5,791 nt of DNA, taken from positions 1 to 5,791 of the forward strand of contig CALEYZ010000084.1 in the NCBI GenBank assembly GCA_937928195.1, in the 5' to 3' direction. Position 1 is the first letter of the stretch. Every line of letters begins with the position of its first letter. Under the pieces are notes generated by a model. The model was not told the origin of the DNA and made no database searches. It was given only the letters and a program-made list of their open reading frames with translations. A program made the position numbers and the translations under genes. Positions 1-5,746 of the stretch are shown piece after piece. This stretch comes from an uncultured Limnohabitans sp. GTDB taxonomy: Bacteria > Pseudomonadota > Gammaproteobacteria > Burkholderiales > Burkholderiaceae_C.

Positions 1-134
1 GTGATTAAACCATCTAGGGCCTATTGTTATAGGCAGCGATTAGGATTACCATTCCTCTACTACTACCCTGCTGGTTTCGACTGTCAGGCGCAGGGCCTCT
101 TCGGAGGCCCTTGCTTTTTTTAAGAGGGAACTAG
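1..134. other. AT-leaning non-coding segment with two hairpins, upstream of the NYN fragment
   Basis: No convincing gene was found here. All three plus frames are short: frame 2 has a TGA at 2-4 and frame 3 a TAA at 6-8, so an upstream plus-strand gene could end at the very edge. Frame 1 stays open to a TAA at 121-123, but it runs through the terminator hairpin and resembles nothing I know. A small perfect hairpin (GCCTAT, loop TGTT, ATAGGC) lies at 19-34. A weak promoter-like pair, TTGTTA (24-29) and TACCAT (47-52) with 17-base spacing, matches the sigma70 consensus at only 4 of 6 positions per box. The segment may be the 3' untranslated end of an upstream gene or a leader for the NYN gene. 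No tRNA fold was found on either strand. Confidence 0.45.
90..121 (+). terminator. Rho-independent terminator with UUCG tetraloop
   Basis: A perfect 7-bp GC-rich stem, GGGCCTC (93-99) and GAGGCCC (104-110), closes a TTCG tetraloop (100-103). It can be extended by A92-T111 and, across a one-base bulge, by GC 90-91 with GC 113-114. It is followed at once by seven T residues (115-121). The T-run lies only on the plus-strand side, so it ends plus-strand transcription. It sits just 13 bases before the GTG of the NYN fragment. It therefore either ends an upstream gene lying mostly outside the window or acts as an attenuator in the leader of the NYN gene. Confidence 0.88.
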
Positions 135-290
135 GTGACCAAGCCTATATTAAGAACTATTGTCTACATAGATGGTTTCAATTTCTACTACGGGCAACTT
201 AAAAATAGTGCTCATAAATGGCTAAACTTAACTAACCTTTTCAAAACTGTTTTGGGTGCCCAGACGAACGGGGTCGATGATCATGGTTAG
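135..290 (+). pseudogene. N-terminal fragment of a NYN-domain protein (PIN-like predicted RNase), truncated
   Basis: A GTG start at 135 follows a GAGGG ribosome-binding site at 124-128 with six-base spacing and opens a 51-codon frame ending in TAG at 288-290. Residues 8-20 read RTIVYIDGFNFYY, the hallmark first strand of NYN-domain proteins (LabA/DUF88 group of the PIN-like nuclease fold). The Asp of IDGFN is an expected metal-binding active-site residue. The next part (HKWLNLTNLFKTVLG, about residues 27-41) also fits the family. After about residue 43 the frame is only the antisense of the ldh gene, and resemblance stops. Full proteins of this family are usually near 200 residues and have further acidic residues downstream, so about three quarters is missing and the fragment should not be active. 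Its base composition (about 34% GC) is far below that of the neighbouring operon. The identification is from memory of the family and was not searched. Confidence 0.75.
228..263. other. Rearrangement junction joining the NYN gene fragment to the truncated ldh gene
   Basis: Two genes on opposite strands end prematurely in the same few dozen bases. Reading minus, ldh resembles its family up to about LGTQNSFEK (codon ending at 237), then takes two foreign codons and a TAA at 230-228. Reading plus, the NYN frame resembles its family up to about KTVLG (near 257). The stretch 237-257 fits both families, which may reflect short shared sequence at the break. GC content jumps from about 34% to about 64% across it. 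No inverted repeats, target duplication or integrase site were seen at the edge. A real deletion or insertion boundary and an assembly chimera both explain this. Confidence 0.7.
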
Positions 291-1106
291 CATGCCATTG
301 AGCACAGCGCGTTTGTCATCGGCCTCACGGTGCCAGGTGCCGCCACCGGTGAGGGCGCCGCCCAACAATTCGCAGGCCATGGCCATGCCAAAGCCTTTGT
401 GTTCGCCAAAGGTCATGAGCGCGCCAAACAAGCCATTGGCTTGCGGCACCACCACCACGCCGGGCTGGGTGGTGGGGTGGCCTTTTTCATCGATCAAATA
501 ACCCTCGGGCACTTGCTCGCCTTTGTTGTGCGCCACGCGCATTTTGCCTTGGGCCACGCGGCTGGTGGCAAAGTCGAGCACGAAGGGTTGGCGCTTGCCC
601 ATGGGCACGCCAATGCAGCAGGGGTTGGTGCCAAAGCGGCCATCGCCGCCGCCAAAGGGTGCGACCACCGGGCGGGACAACACATTGACGAAATGCACCG
701 ACACCAAGCCTTGCGCCACCGCCATTTCGGCAAAGTGACCAATGCGGCCCAAATGGTGTGAGCGGCTGAGGGCGACGGTGCAGACACCGTATTGTTGGGC
801 GCGTTCAATGCCCATTTGCATGGCTTGCACGCCCGTGATTTGGCCGTAACCGCGCTGACCATCCAGGTTCAGCAAGGGACCCGTGTCCAGCACCACTTTG
901 ACGCCAGTGTTGGGGCTCAGACCGCCCTCCAACACGGCATCGACATAGCGCGGCACCATGCCCACGCCATGGGAGTCGTGGCCACTCAAATTGGCCATGA
1001 CCAAGTTGGCGGCCACCTGCTCGGCCTCGGCGGCTTCGCTGCCAGTCATTCGAATGATGCTGGCAATTTGTTGTTGCAGCTGGGCTGCTGGAATGCATTG
1101 GCTCAT
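228..1106 (-). CDS. Ldh_2-family NAD(P)-dependent malate/lactate-type dehydrogenase, C-terminally truncated
   Basis: This 292-residue protein belongs to the Ldh_2 family (YiaK 2,3-diketo-L-gulonate reductase, AllD ureidoglycolate dehydrogenase, ComC sulfolactate dehydrogenase), which interconverts 2-hydroxy acids and 2-keto acids with NAD(P). Visible family signatures are GHDSHG at 42-47 (the His of SHG is the proposed catalytic residue), SRSHHLGR at 114-121, FGTNP at 158-162, LDFATS at 177-182, GEHKGFGMAM at 234-243 and GALTGG at 250-255. Family members usually have 330-360 residues. Here the chain stops about 13 residues after the IDP motif (277-279), so the last 40-60 residues are missing. 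The final two codons and the stop come from the AT-rich junction DNA. It is the last gene of the operon, 13 bases after the dehydratase stop, with only a weak AAGAAAG ribosome-binding site (1114-1120). No minus-strand terminator follows it. The cofactor-binding core is present, but activity of the shortened protein is doubtful. The substrate is not determinable; operon context suggests a sugar-acid derivative. Confidence 0.85.
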   Translation of the reverse strand: MSQCIPAAQLQQQIASIIRMTGSEAAEAEQVAANLVMANLSGHDSHGVGMVPRYVDAVLEGGLSPNTGVKVVLDTGPLLNLDGQRGYGQITGVQAMQMGIERAQQYGVCTVALSRSHHLGRIGHFAEMAVAQGLVSVHFVNVLSRPVVAPFGGGDGRFGTNPCCIGVPMGKRQPFVLDFATSRVAQGKMRVAHNKGEQVPEGYLIDEKGHPTTQPGVVVVPQANGLFGALMTFGEHKGFGMAMACELLGGALTGGGTWHREADDKRAVLNGMLTMIIDPVRLGTQNSFEKVS

Positions 1107-1119
1107 GAAATGACTTTCT

Positions 1120-2646
1120 TTACATCACCGCGCCCACTTGCCAAGGCACAAATTCGTTTTGACCATAGCCGTGTTGTTCGCTTTTGGTGGGCTCGCCGGA
1201 GGCGGCTTGGAGGATCATGTCGAAAATGCGTTGGCCCATCTCCGCAATGCTGACGCCGCCGTCCACAATCTCTCCGCAGTTGAGGTCCATGTCCTCTTCT
1301 TGCTTTTTCCAAAGGGCGGAGTTGGTGGCAAATTTCAAACTGGGCGAAGGTGCGCAACCATAGGCGCTGCCGCGGCCTGTCGTAAAGCAAATGAGGTTGG
1401 CACCACCGGCCACTTGGCCCGTGGCACTGACGGGGTCGTAGCCTGGCGTGTCCATGTAGACAAAACCATGGGTGTTGACCGGCTCTGCATACTCGTAAAC
1501 CGCTTGCAAGTTGCTGGTGCCCCCTTTGGCCACCGCACCCAGAGACTTTTCAAGGATGGTGGTGAGGCCACCCGCTTTGTTGCCGGGTGAAGGGTTGTTG
1601 TTCATCTCGCCGCCGTTCATCTCGGTGTACTGCTCCCACCAGTGAATGCGGTCAATCAGTTTGTGTGCCACTTCTGGTTTGACGGCGCGGCGCGTGAGCA
1701 AGTGTTCGGCGCCATAAATTTCAGGTGTCTCACTCAAGATGGCGGTGCCGCCGTGTTGCACCAGTAAATCAACCGCAGCGCCCAAAGCCGGGTTAGCGCT
1801 GATGCCCGAGTAGCCATCGGAGCCGCCGCATTGCAAACCCACGGTGATGTGTTCGGCACTGCAGGGCTCGCGCTTGACTTGGTTGGCGCGGGGCAACATT
1901 TCTTCAATGAGTGCAATGCCTTTTTCAACCGTCAGGCGCGTGCCGCCGGTGTCTTGAATGTTGAAGACCTTGAGGGTGTCACCTTCACGCAAACTGCTGT
2001 GGGCCAGCCAGGTGTTGAGTTGGTTGGCTTCGCAGCCCAAACCCACCACCACCACCCCCCAGAAGTTGGCATGTGTGGCGTAGCCCGCCAAGGTGCGCTC
2101 TAACAATTTGAGGCCCAAACCTTCCGTGTCCATGCCGCACCCTGTGCCGTGCGTGAGTGCCACCACGCCGTCCACATGGGGGAAGTTGGCCAAGGCCGCA
2201 GGGTTGTTGCGTTTGGAAAAATGATCGGCAATGGCGCGTGCGGCGGTGGCCGAACAATTGACGCTAGACAGCACCCCGATGTAGTTGCGCGTGGCCACGC
2301 GACCGTCTGAGCGTTTGATGCCCATGAACGAGGCTTGCTTGCGCGGCACTTCGGGTTTGACGTCTTGGCCAATGGCGTAGTCGCGTTCGAAGTTGCCTTT
2401 TTCAGGGCCCATGTTGAGGTTGTGCGTGTGCACGTGCTCGCCGGCTTGAATGGCGGCGCTGGCAAAGCCAATGATTTGGTTGTAGCGGCGCACAGGTTCG
2501 CCCGCTTGAATGGCGCGCGTGGCCACTTTGTGGCCTGGCGGCACCAAGCCGCGCACAGCCACGCCATCGACACTGCTGCCACTCATGAGTTGCGCGCGCG
2601 CAATGACCACGTCATCGGCGGGATGGAGGCGAATGAAAAGGCTCAT
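1120..2646 (-). CDS. uxaA: UxaA/GarD-family sugar-acid dehydratase (altronate dehydratase-like)
   Basis: This is a full-length 508-residue enzyme (E. coli UxaA and GarD have about 495 and 523). It has an N-terminal SAF domain (about 1-77, ending HVHTHN) and, from about residue 107, the catalytic UxaA region. Family signatures are KRSDGRVATRNYIG (111-124), HGTGCGM (166-172), GLGCEANQ (202-209), QCGGSDGYSGISANP (272-286), NPSPGNKAGGLTT (351-363) and TTGRGSAYG (422-430). The conserved Cys and His residues fit the iron-dependent chemistry known for the family. The reaction would be loss of water from a C6 sugar acid such as D-altronate or galactarate to give a 2-keto-3-deoxy acid in the cytoplasm. 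The start ATG lies 9 bases after the dctM TGA, with a weak GAGAA ribosome-binding site (2653-2657), so translation is probably coupled. Sulfolactate lyase SuyAB is a relative but is usually split into two proteins, which makes the sugar-acid role more likely. Membership of the family is secure; the precise substrate is inference. Confidence 0.9.
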   Translation of the reverse strand: MSLFIRLHPADDVVIARAQLMSGSSVDGVAVRGLVPPGHKVATRAIQAGEPVRRYNQIIGFASAAIQAGEHVHTHNLNMGPEKGNFERDYAIGQDVKPEVPRKQASFMGIKRSDGRVATRNYIGVLSSVNCSATAARAIADHFSKRNNPAALANFPHVDGVVALTHGTGCGMDTEGLGLKLLERTLAGYATHANFWGVVVVGLGCEANQLNTWLAHSSLREGDTLKVFNIQDTGGTRLTVEKGIALIEEMLPRANQVKREPCSAEHITVGLQCGGSDGYSGISANPALGAAVDLLVQHGGTAILSETPEIYGAEHLLTRRAVKPEVAHKLIDRIHWWEQYTEMNGGEMNNNPSPGNKAGGLTTILEKSLGAVAKGGTSNLQAVYEYAEPVNTHGFVYMDTPGYDPVSATGQVAGGANLICFTTGRGSAYGCAPSPSLKFATNSALWKKQEEDMDLNCGEIVDGGVSIAEMGQRIFDMILQAASGEPTKSEQHGYGQNEFVPWQVGAVM

Positions 2647-2655
2647 GCTGTGTTC

Positions 2656-4050
2656 TCAATAAAACTGTTTCGGCAACCACAAGACCAAGCTGGGCACGTA
2701 GGTGATGATGATCAAACTGCCTAGCAAGGGGAACAGCCAAGGCAAGATGGCAGCCGTGGTGCGCTCCACACTGAGCTTGGCCACACGCGCCAACACAAAC
2801 AAGACCATGCCCATGGGCGGGTGCAGCAAACCAATCATGAGGTTGAGCACCATGACCAAGCCGAAGTGAATCAGGTCAATGCCCAGCTTTTGGCAAATGG
2901 GCACCAAGATTGGGACCAGGATGGTGATGGCCGCCGTAGGCTCTAAGAAACAACCCACAAACAACATGAGCAAATTGGCCAGGAGCAAAAATTTCCAAGG
3001 CTCTTGTGTGAACCCAAGAACCCATTCACTGATGGCGGCAGTCACGCCGGTGGCAGTCAACATCCAACCAAAAATACTGGCAGCCGCCACAATGAACATG
3101 ACGGTGGCGGTGGTTTCAACCGTATCGAGACAAATCTTCACAAACATTTTGAAGTGAAGGGTGCGATACCAGAAGAAGCCCAAGACGATGGCCCACACGC
3201 ATGCGGCAATGGCGCCTTCGGTGGGCGTGAACACGCCGGTGGTCATGCCGCCAATCAGCAACACGGGCGTCATGATGGGCAACACCGCTTGGAAGTCGAA
3301 CAATTTGTCTGCCGCAAACAAGACAGCCAACGCAATAAACACCGTTAGTTGGGCTGGCGTTTCAAGTTGTGTGACGCAATACCAGATGCAGAGTGGCCAA
3401 CCAATCACCACGGCTGTTTCTGCCAGCGCTTTGAAAACGCGAGGCCAGTTGAAAGGCACATCCGAGCCCCAGTTGTTTTTATGGGCAAAGTAAGCCACCG
3501 TGACCATCATCAGAATGGCCATCATGGCACCCGGCAAAATGCCGGCCAAAAACAAGGAGCCGACCGAGACGTTGGCCATCATGCCGTAAATCACAAAGGG
3601 CAAGCTGGGGGGGATGATCGGACCTAAAGTGGCAGACGCTGCGGTAACACCCACTGCGAATTCGGTGCTGTAGCCATGGTCTTTCATGGCCTTGATTTCA
3701 ATGGTGCCCAGGCCTGCGGCATCGGCAATGGCGGTGCCGCTCATGCCGGCAAACACCACAGAGCCCACCACATTCACATGGCCCAGGCCGCCTTTCATCC
3801 AGCCCACCAAGGCCAGTGCGTAGTTGTAAATGCGATTGGTAATGCCGGCGTTGTTCATGAGGTTGCCGGCCAAAATGAAGAAAGGCACCGCCAGCAAGGG
3901 GAAGCTGTCAATGCCGGACACCATGCGGTGAATCACCACAAAAGGGGGCGAGCTTTGGGTCCAGAACAAATACAGCAAGGATGCGCCGGCCATGGCAATG
4001 GCCACCGGAATGCCGCCACTCATCAGCAACAAGAACAAAATTTTGAGCAT
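2656..4050 (-). CDS. dctM: TRAP transporter large permease subunit (DctM family)
   Basis: This 464-residue, strongly hydrophobic protein of about a dozen membrane segments forms the ion-coupled channel of a TRAP transporter in the inner membrane. Diagnostic stretches are DSFPLLAVPFFILAGNLM (48-65), the glycine-rich loop GGLGHVNVVGS to SGTAIADAAGLG (87-115), ATLGPIIPPSLPFVIYG (140-156), TGVFTPTEGAIAA (271-283), FLEPTAAITILVPILVPI (368-385) and the segment ending HPPMGMVLFV (410-419). It is about 35 residues longer than the common 425-430. The extra length seems to lie around 205-260, where an additional hydrophobic pair is visible. It starts 30 bases after dctQ, with a modest purine-rich ribosome-binding site, and ends 9 bases before the dehydratase. 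The substrate comes from the binding protein, not from this subunit. Such transporters carry organic acids with a sodium or proton gradient. Confidence 0.95.
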   Translation of the reverse strand: MLKILFLLLMSGGIPVAIAMAGASLLYLFWTQSSPPFVVIHRMVSGIDSFPLLAVPFFILAGNLMNNAGITNRIYNYALALVGWMKGGLGHVNVVGSVVFAGMSGTAIADAAGLGTIEIKAMKDHGYSTEFAVGVTAASATLGPIIPPSLPFVIYGMMANVSVGSLFLAGILPGAMMAILMMVTVAYFAHKNNWGSDVPFNWPRVFKALAETAVVIGWPLCIWYCVTQLETPAQLTVFIALAVLFAADKLFDFQAVLPIMTPVLLIGGMTTGVFTPTEGAIAACVWAIVLGFFWYRTLHFKMFVKICLDTVETTATVMFIVAAASIFGWMLTATGVTAAISEWVLGFTQEPWKFLLLANLLMLFVGCFLEPTAAITILVPILVPICQKLGIDLIHFGLVMVLNLMIGLLHPPMGMVLFVLARVAKLSVERTTAAILPWLFPLLGSLIIITYVPSLVLWLPKQFY

Positions 4051-4080
4051 GGGATTTCTTTCAGGTCTTGGAGTGTGGGT

Positions 4081-4656
4081 TCAACGGTCTGTCATTTCTG
4101 ACTCGGGTCGCTGCAACACGGTGTAGCCACGTTGCTGGTGAATTTTCATGACCCAGATGGCGCGCAAGCACATGGCTGCAAAGCCCGCCATGACCACGGC
4201 ATACACAATGTTCATAGGCAAGTCGATGATGGTCATTTTGTAGTTGCCCAGTTTCTCCATCATTTGCCAAGTGAGAAATGTGGCGGCAGCAAAGAAGCCA
4301 ATGCGCATCACATCAACCACGGTGTTCATGAGCTTGGACAGCCAAGCGGGCATGAACTTGTAAAAGAAGTCCACTTGAATGTGGTTGTTTTTGGCGACAC
4401 CAATCGTGGCCCCCGTAAAGACGGTTGCAATCAACAGGTAGCGCGCAATTTCTTCCGTCCAAGACGCCGAGTTGTTCATCACGTAGCGCGTGAAGAACTG
4501 GTAAAAAACGGTGGCGCCCAATAGCCAGAAAAAGCCCAAAGCAGCCCAGGCTTCGATGGGTGTGCCAGACAAATCGACTTCGTCATCGGTGGCATGAAAC
4601 TGGCCATCGTCGCCCATCACTTTGGGCATGGCGTCAAGGTCGGGAAGGTTGCTCAT
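4081..4656 (-). CDS. dctQ: TRAP transporter small permease subunit (DctQ family)
   Basis: This 191-residue integral membrane protein has four predicted helices (about 36-57, 68-90, 112-133 and 146-170), typical of the DctQ subunit that pairs with DctM. The signature NNSASWTEEIARYLLI (61-76) and HIQVDFF (92-98) mark the family. The start was set at ATG 4654-4656 because AGAGGA (4663-4668) sits six bases upstream. An in-frame GTG at 4680 would add eight residues but has no ribosome-binding site and lies in the hairpin. The N-terminus has about 35 residues before the first helix and is strongly acidic (nine Asp/Glu against one Lys), longer than in many DctQ proteins; it should be cytoplasmic. 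It is transcribed with dctP and dctM. Confidence 0.93.
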   Translation of the reverse strand: MSNLPDLDAMPKVMGDDGQFHATDDEVDLSGTPIEAWAALGFFWLLGATVFYQFFTRYVMNNSASWTEEIARYLLIATVFTGATIGVAKNNHIQVDFFYKFMPAWLSKLMNTVVDVMRIGFFAAATFLTWQMMEKLGNYKMTIIDLPMNIVYAVVMAGFAAMCLRAIWVMKIHQQRGYTVLQRPESEMTDR

Positions 4657-4662
4657 GTTGAA

Positions 4663-4668
4663 TCCTCT
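4663..4668 (-). promoter_or_regulatory. Ribosome-binding site of dctQ
   Basis: On the minus strand AGAGGA stands six bases ahead of the ATG at 4656. It decides the start of dctQ against the in-frame GTG at 4680. It lies 9 bases beyond the 12-bp hairpin, so it stays accessible when that hairpin forms. Confidence 0.8.
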
Positions 4669-4677
4669 GGAAGAAAT

Positions 4678-4706
4678 CACAGGTTGAGCGCAGGGCTCAA
4701 CCTGTG
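4678..4706 (-). repeat. Perfect 12-bp stem-loop between dctP and dctQ
   Basis: CACAGGTTGAGC (4678-4689) is the exact reverse complement of GCTCAACCTGTG (4695-4706), around a five-base loop. On the minus-strand transcript it is followed by ATTTCTTCC, not a real U-run, so it is at best a leaky terminator. A position after the binding-protein gene is typical of structures that stabilise the upstream mRNA and let binding protein be made in excess over permease. That role is inference from transport operons in general. Confidence 0.85.
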
Positions 4707-4710
4707 GGGT

Positions 4711-4727
4711 GCGTGTGAGTCACACGC
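4711..4727. repeat. 17-bp palindrome in the dctP-dctQ gap
   Basis: GCGTGTGAGTCACACGC is symmetric around a single central base (8+1+8). As RNA it folds as a 7-bp stem with a three-base loop. It could be a second mRNA hairpin or a protein-binding operator. The location inside an operon favours an RNA role. Confidence 0.7.
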
Positions 4728-4734
4728 TAGTGGC

Positions 4735-4752
4735 AATCACACGGTCGTGATT
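4735..4752. repeat. Inverted repeat overlapping the dctP stop codon
   Basis: AATCAC (4735-4740) and GTGATT (4747-4752) form a 6-bp stem with a six-base loop. The arm at 4747-4752 includes two bases of the dctP TAA (4751-4753). It is the weakest of three tandem hairpins in this gap. Confidence 0.5.
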
Positions 4753-5746
4753 ACTTCACGGCCTGGATACGGTCGAAGTCGGCCTTGGTGAAGCCCAATG
4801 ATTCCAAGGGCTTGTTTTTCAAGACAGCGTCTTGAAATGACTTGCGATCGACTTGCACAATTTGCAAACCTTTTTTCTTGAACTCATCGACCAACTCGGC
4901 TTCGCGGGCCTTGATCTTGTTGGTGGCGCGCACAGCGGCTTCTTGTGTCACATCGGTGAAAATTTTCTTCTCGGCGTCAGTGAGTTTGTTCCAGACGTGC
5001 GGTGCAATTTGTGTGGTCAGGCCGTCAACAATGTGACCGGTGAGCATGATGGCCTTTTGAACTTCATAGAACTTCTTGGCTTCAATGGTGGTCAAAGGAT
5101 TTTCTTGGGCTTCGACCGTACCGTTTTGAAGCGCCAAATAGACTTCTGCAAAGGCAATGGGCGTGGGGTTGGCGCCGCAAGCCTCCGGTGTGGCGCGGTA
5201 GGCGGGTACGTCGGGCACGCGAATCTTGATGCCCTTCATGCCGGCGCAGTTGGTGAAAGCCTTTTGGGCGGTGGTGTGACGTGCGCCGTAGTAGGTGTAG
5301 GCCGTCACTTGAATGCCGGTTTTGGCGCGAAACTCGTTCACCATTTCATTGAAGATGGCGCTCTTGGAGTACGCAATGAGGTGGTCGCCATCACGGAAGA
5401 TGAAGGGATAGTAAGCAATGCCGAAGCGAGGGTATGCACGCGCCGCAAATGAGGGACCGCTGATGATCATGTCCACGGTGCCCAAGGTCAGACCTTGGTT
5501 GATGTCGGTTTCTTTGCCCAAGGTCGACGCTGGGAAAACTTGGATTTCAAATTTGCCGTTGGTGCGTTTTTTGATCTCGTCGCTGGCCCACACAGACTCT
5601 GTGTGATAGGGCTCAGAAGTTTCGTAGGCATGGGCCCATTTGAGTTTGGTTTGCGCTTGAACAGCGGTGCTGCCCAAAGCGCCCACCAAGCCCATTGCCA
5701 CCAAGCTGGCGCTGGCCAAGGCTTTCAGTGTGTTTCTTTTTGTCAT
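4751..5746 (-). CDS. dctP: TRAP transporter substrate-binding protein (DctP family), periplasmic
   Basis: This 331-residue protein has a Sec signal peptide: MTKRNTLK basic start, hydrophobic core to about residue 26, and a predicted cut after AVQA (31). The mature part begins with KLKWAHAYETSEPYH, as DctP-type proteins do. The central motif GIKIRVPDVPAYR (172-184) contains Arg176, the conserved residue that salt-bridges the ligand carboxylate. It is followed by GANPTPIAFAEVYLALQNGTV (191-211) and QENPL (214-218), also family hallmarks. It captures an organic acid in the periplasm and delivers it to DctQM. Its similarity in memory is to sugar-acid/uronate-type TRAP binding proteins of Burkholderiales. 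With a UxaA-family enzyme downstream, a uronate, aldonate or aldarate is the best guess. Cys167 and Cys190 in the mature protein are unusual. The start is supported by AAGGAG at 5755-5760. Confidence 0.95.
   Translation of the reverse strand: MTKRNTLKALASASLVAMGLVGALGSTAVQAQTKLKWAHAYETSEPYHTESVWASDEIKKRTNGKFEIQVFPASTLGKETDINQGLTLGTVDMIISGPSFAARAYPRFGIAYYPFIFRDGDHLIAYSKSAIFNEMVNEFRAKTGIQVTAYTYYGARHTTAQKAFTNCAGMKGIKIRVPDVPAYRATPEACGANPTPIAFAEVYLALQNGTVEAQENPLTTIEAKKFYEVQKAIMLTGHIVDGLTTQIAPHVWNKLTDAEKKIFTDVTQEAAVRATNKIKAREAELVDEFKKKGLQIVQVDRKSFQDAVLKNKPLESLGFTKADFDRIQAVK

Noticed and set aside
69..88. CTGGTTTCGAC resembling the 5' end of tmRNA or a tRNA T-arm
   Set aside because: The matching partner sequences (acceptor stem, CCA end, tag reading frame) are absent and an intrinsic terminator follows within 20 bases. 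The T-arm would need wobble pairs at the conserved G53-C61 position.
1..123. Open plus-strand frame running from the window edge to TAA 121-123
   Set aside because: It reads through the terminator hairpin and T-run and yields a Tyr/Gly/Phe-rich tail with no family resemblance, so it is probably chance.
205..270. Integron attC site or IS terminal repeat at the junction
   Set aside because: No GTTRRRY/RYYYAAC core pair, no terminal inverted repeats and no target-site duplication could be found.
330..761. Plus-strand frame of 143 codons, His- and Ala-rich, opposite ldh
   Set aside because: It is the antisense of a well-recognised Ldh_2 gene, has low-complexity composition caused by the GC-biased third positions, and resembles no family.
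792..1590. Two plus-strand frames of about 150 codons (792-1253 and 1138-1590) opposite ldh and uxaA
   Set aside because: Both are shadows of confirmed minus-strand coding sequence, with no credible ribosome-binding site or domain.
4657..4680. GTG at 4680 as start of dctQ
   Set aside because: It has no ribosome-binding site and falls in the base of the 12-bp hairpin, while the ATG at 4656 has AGAGGA six bases upstream.
4853..5452. Plus-strand frame of 199 codons opposite dctP
   Set aside because: Long antisense frame only because of codon bias in dctP; no recognisable motif, and the dctP protein is clearly the real product.
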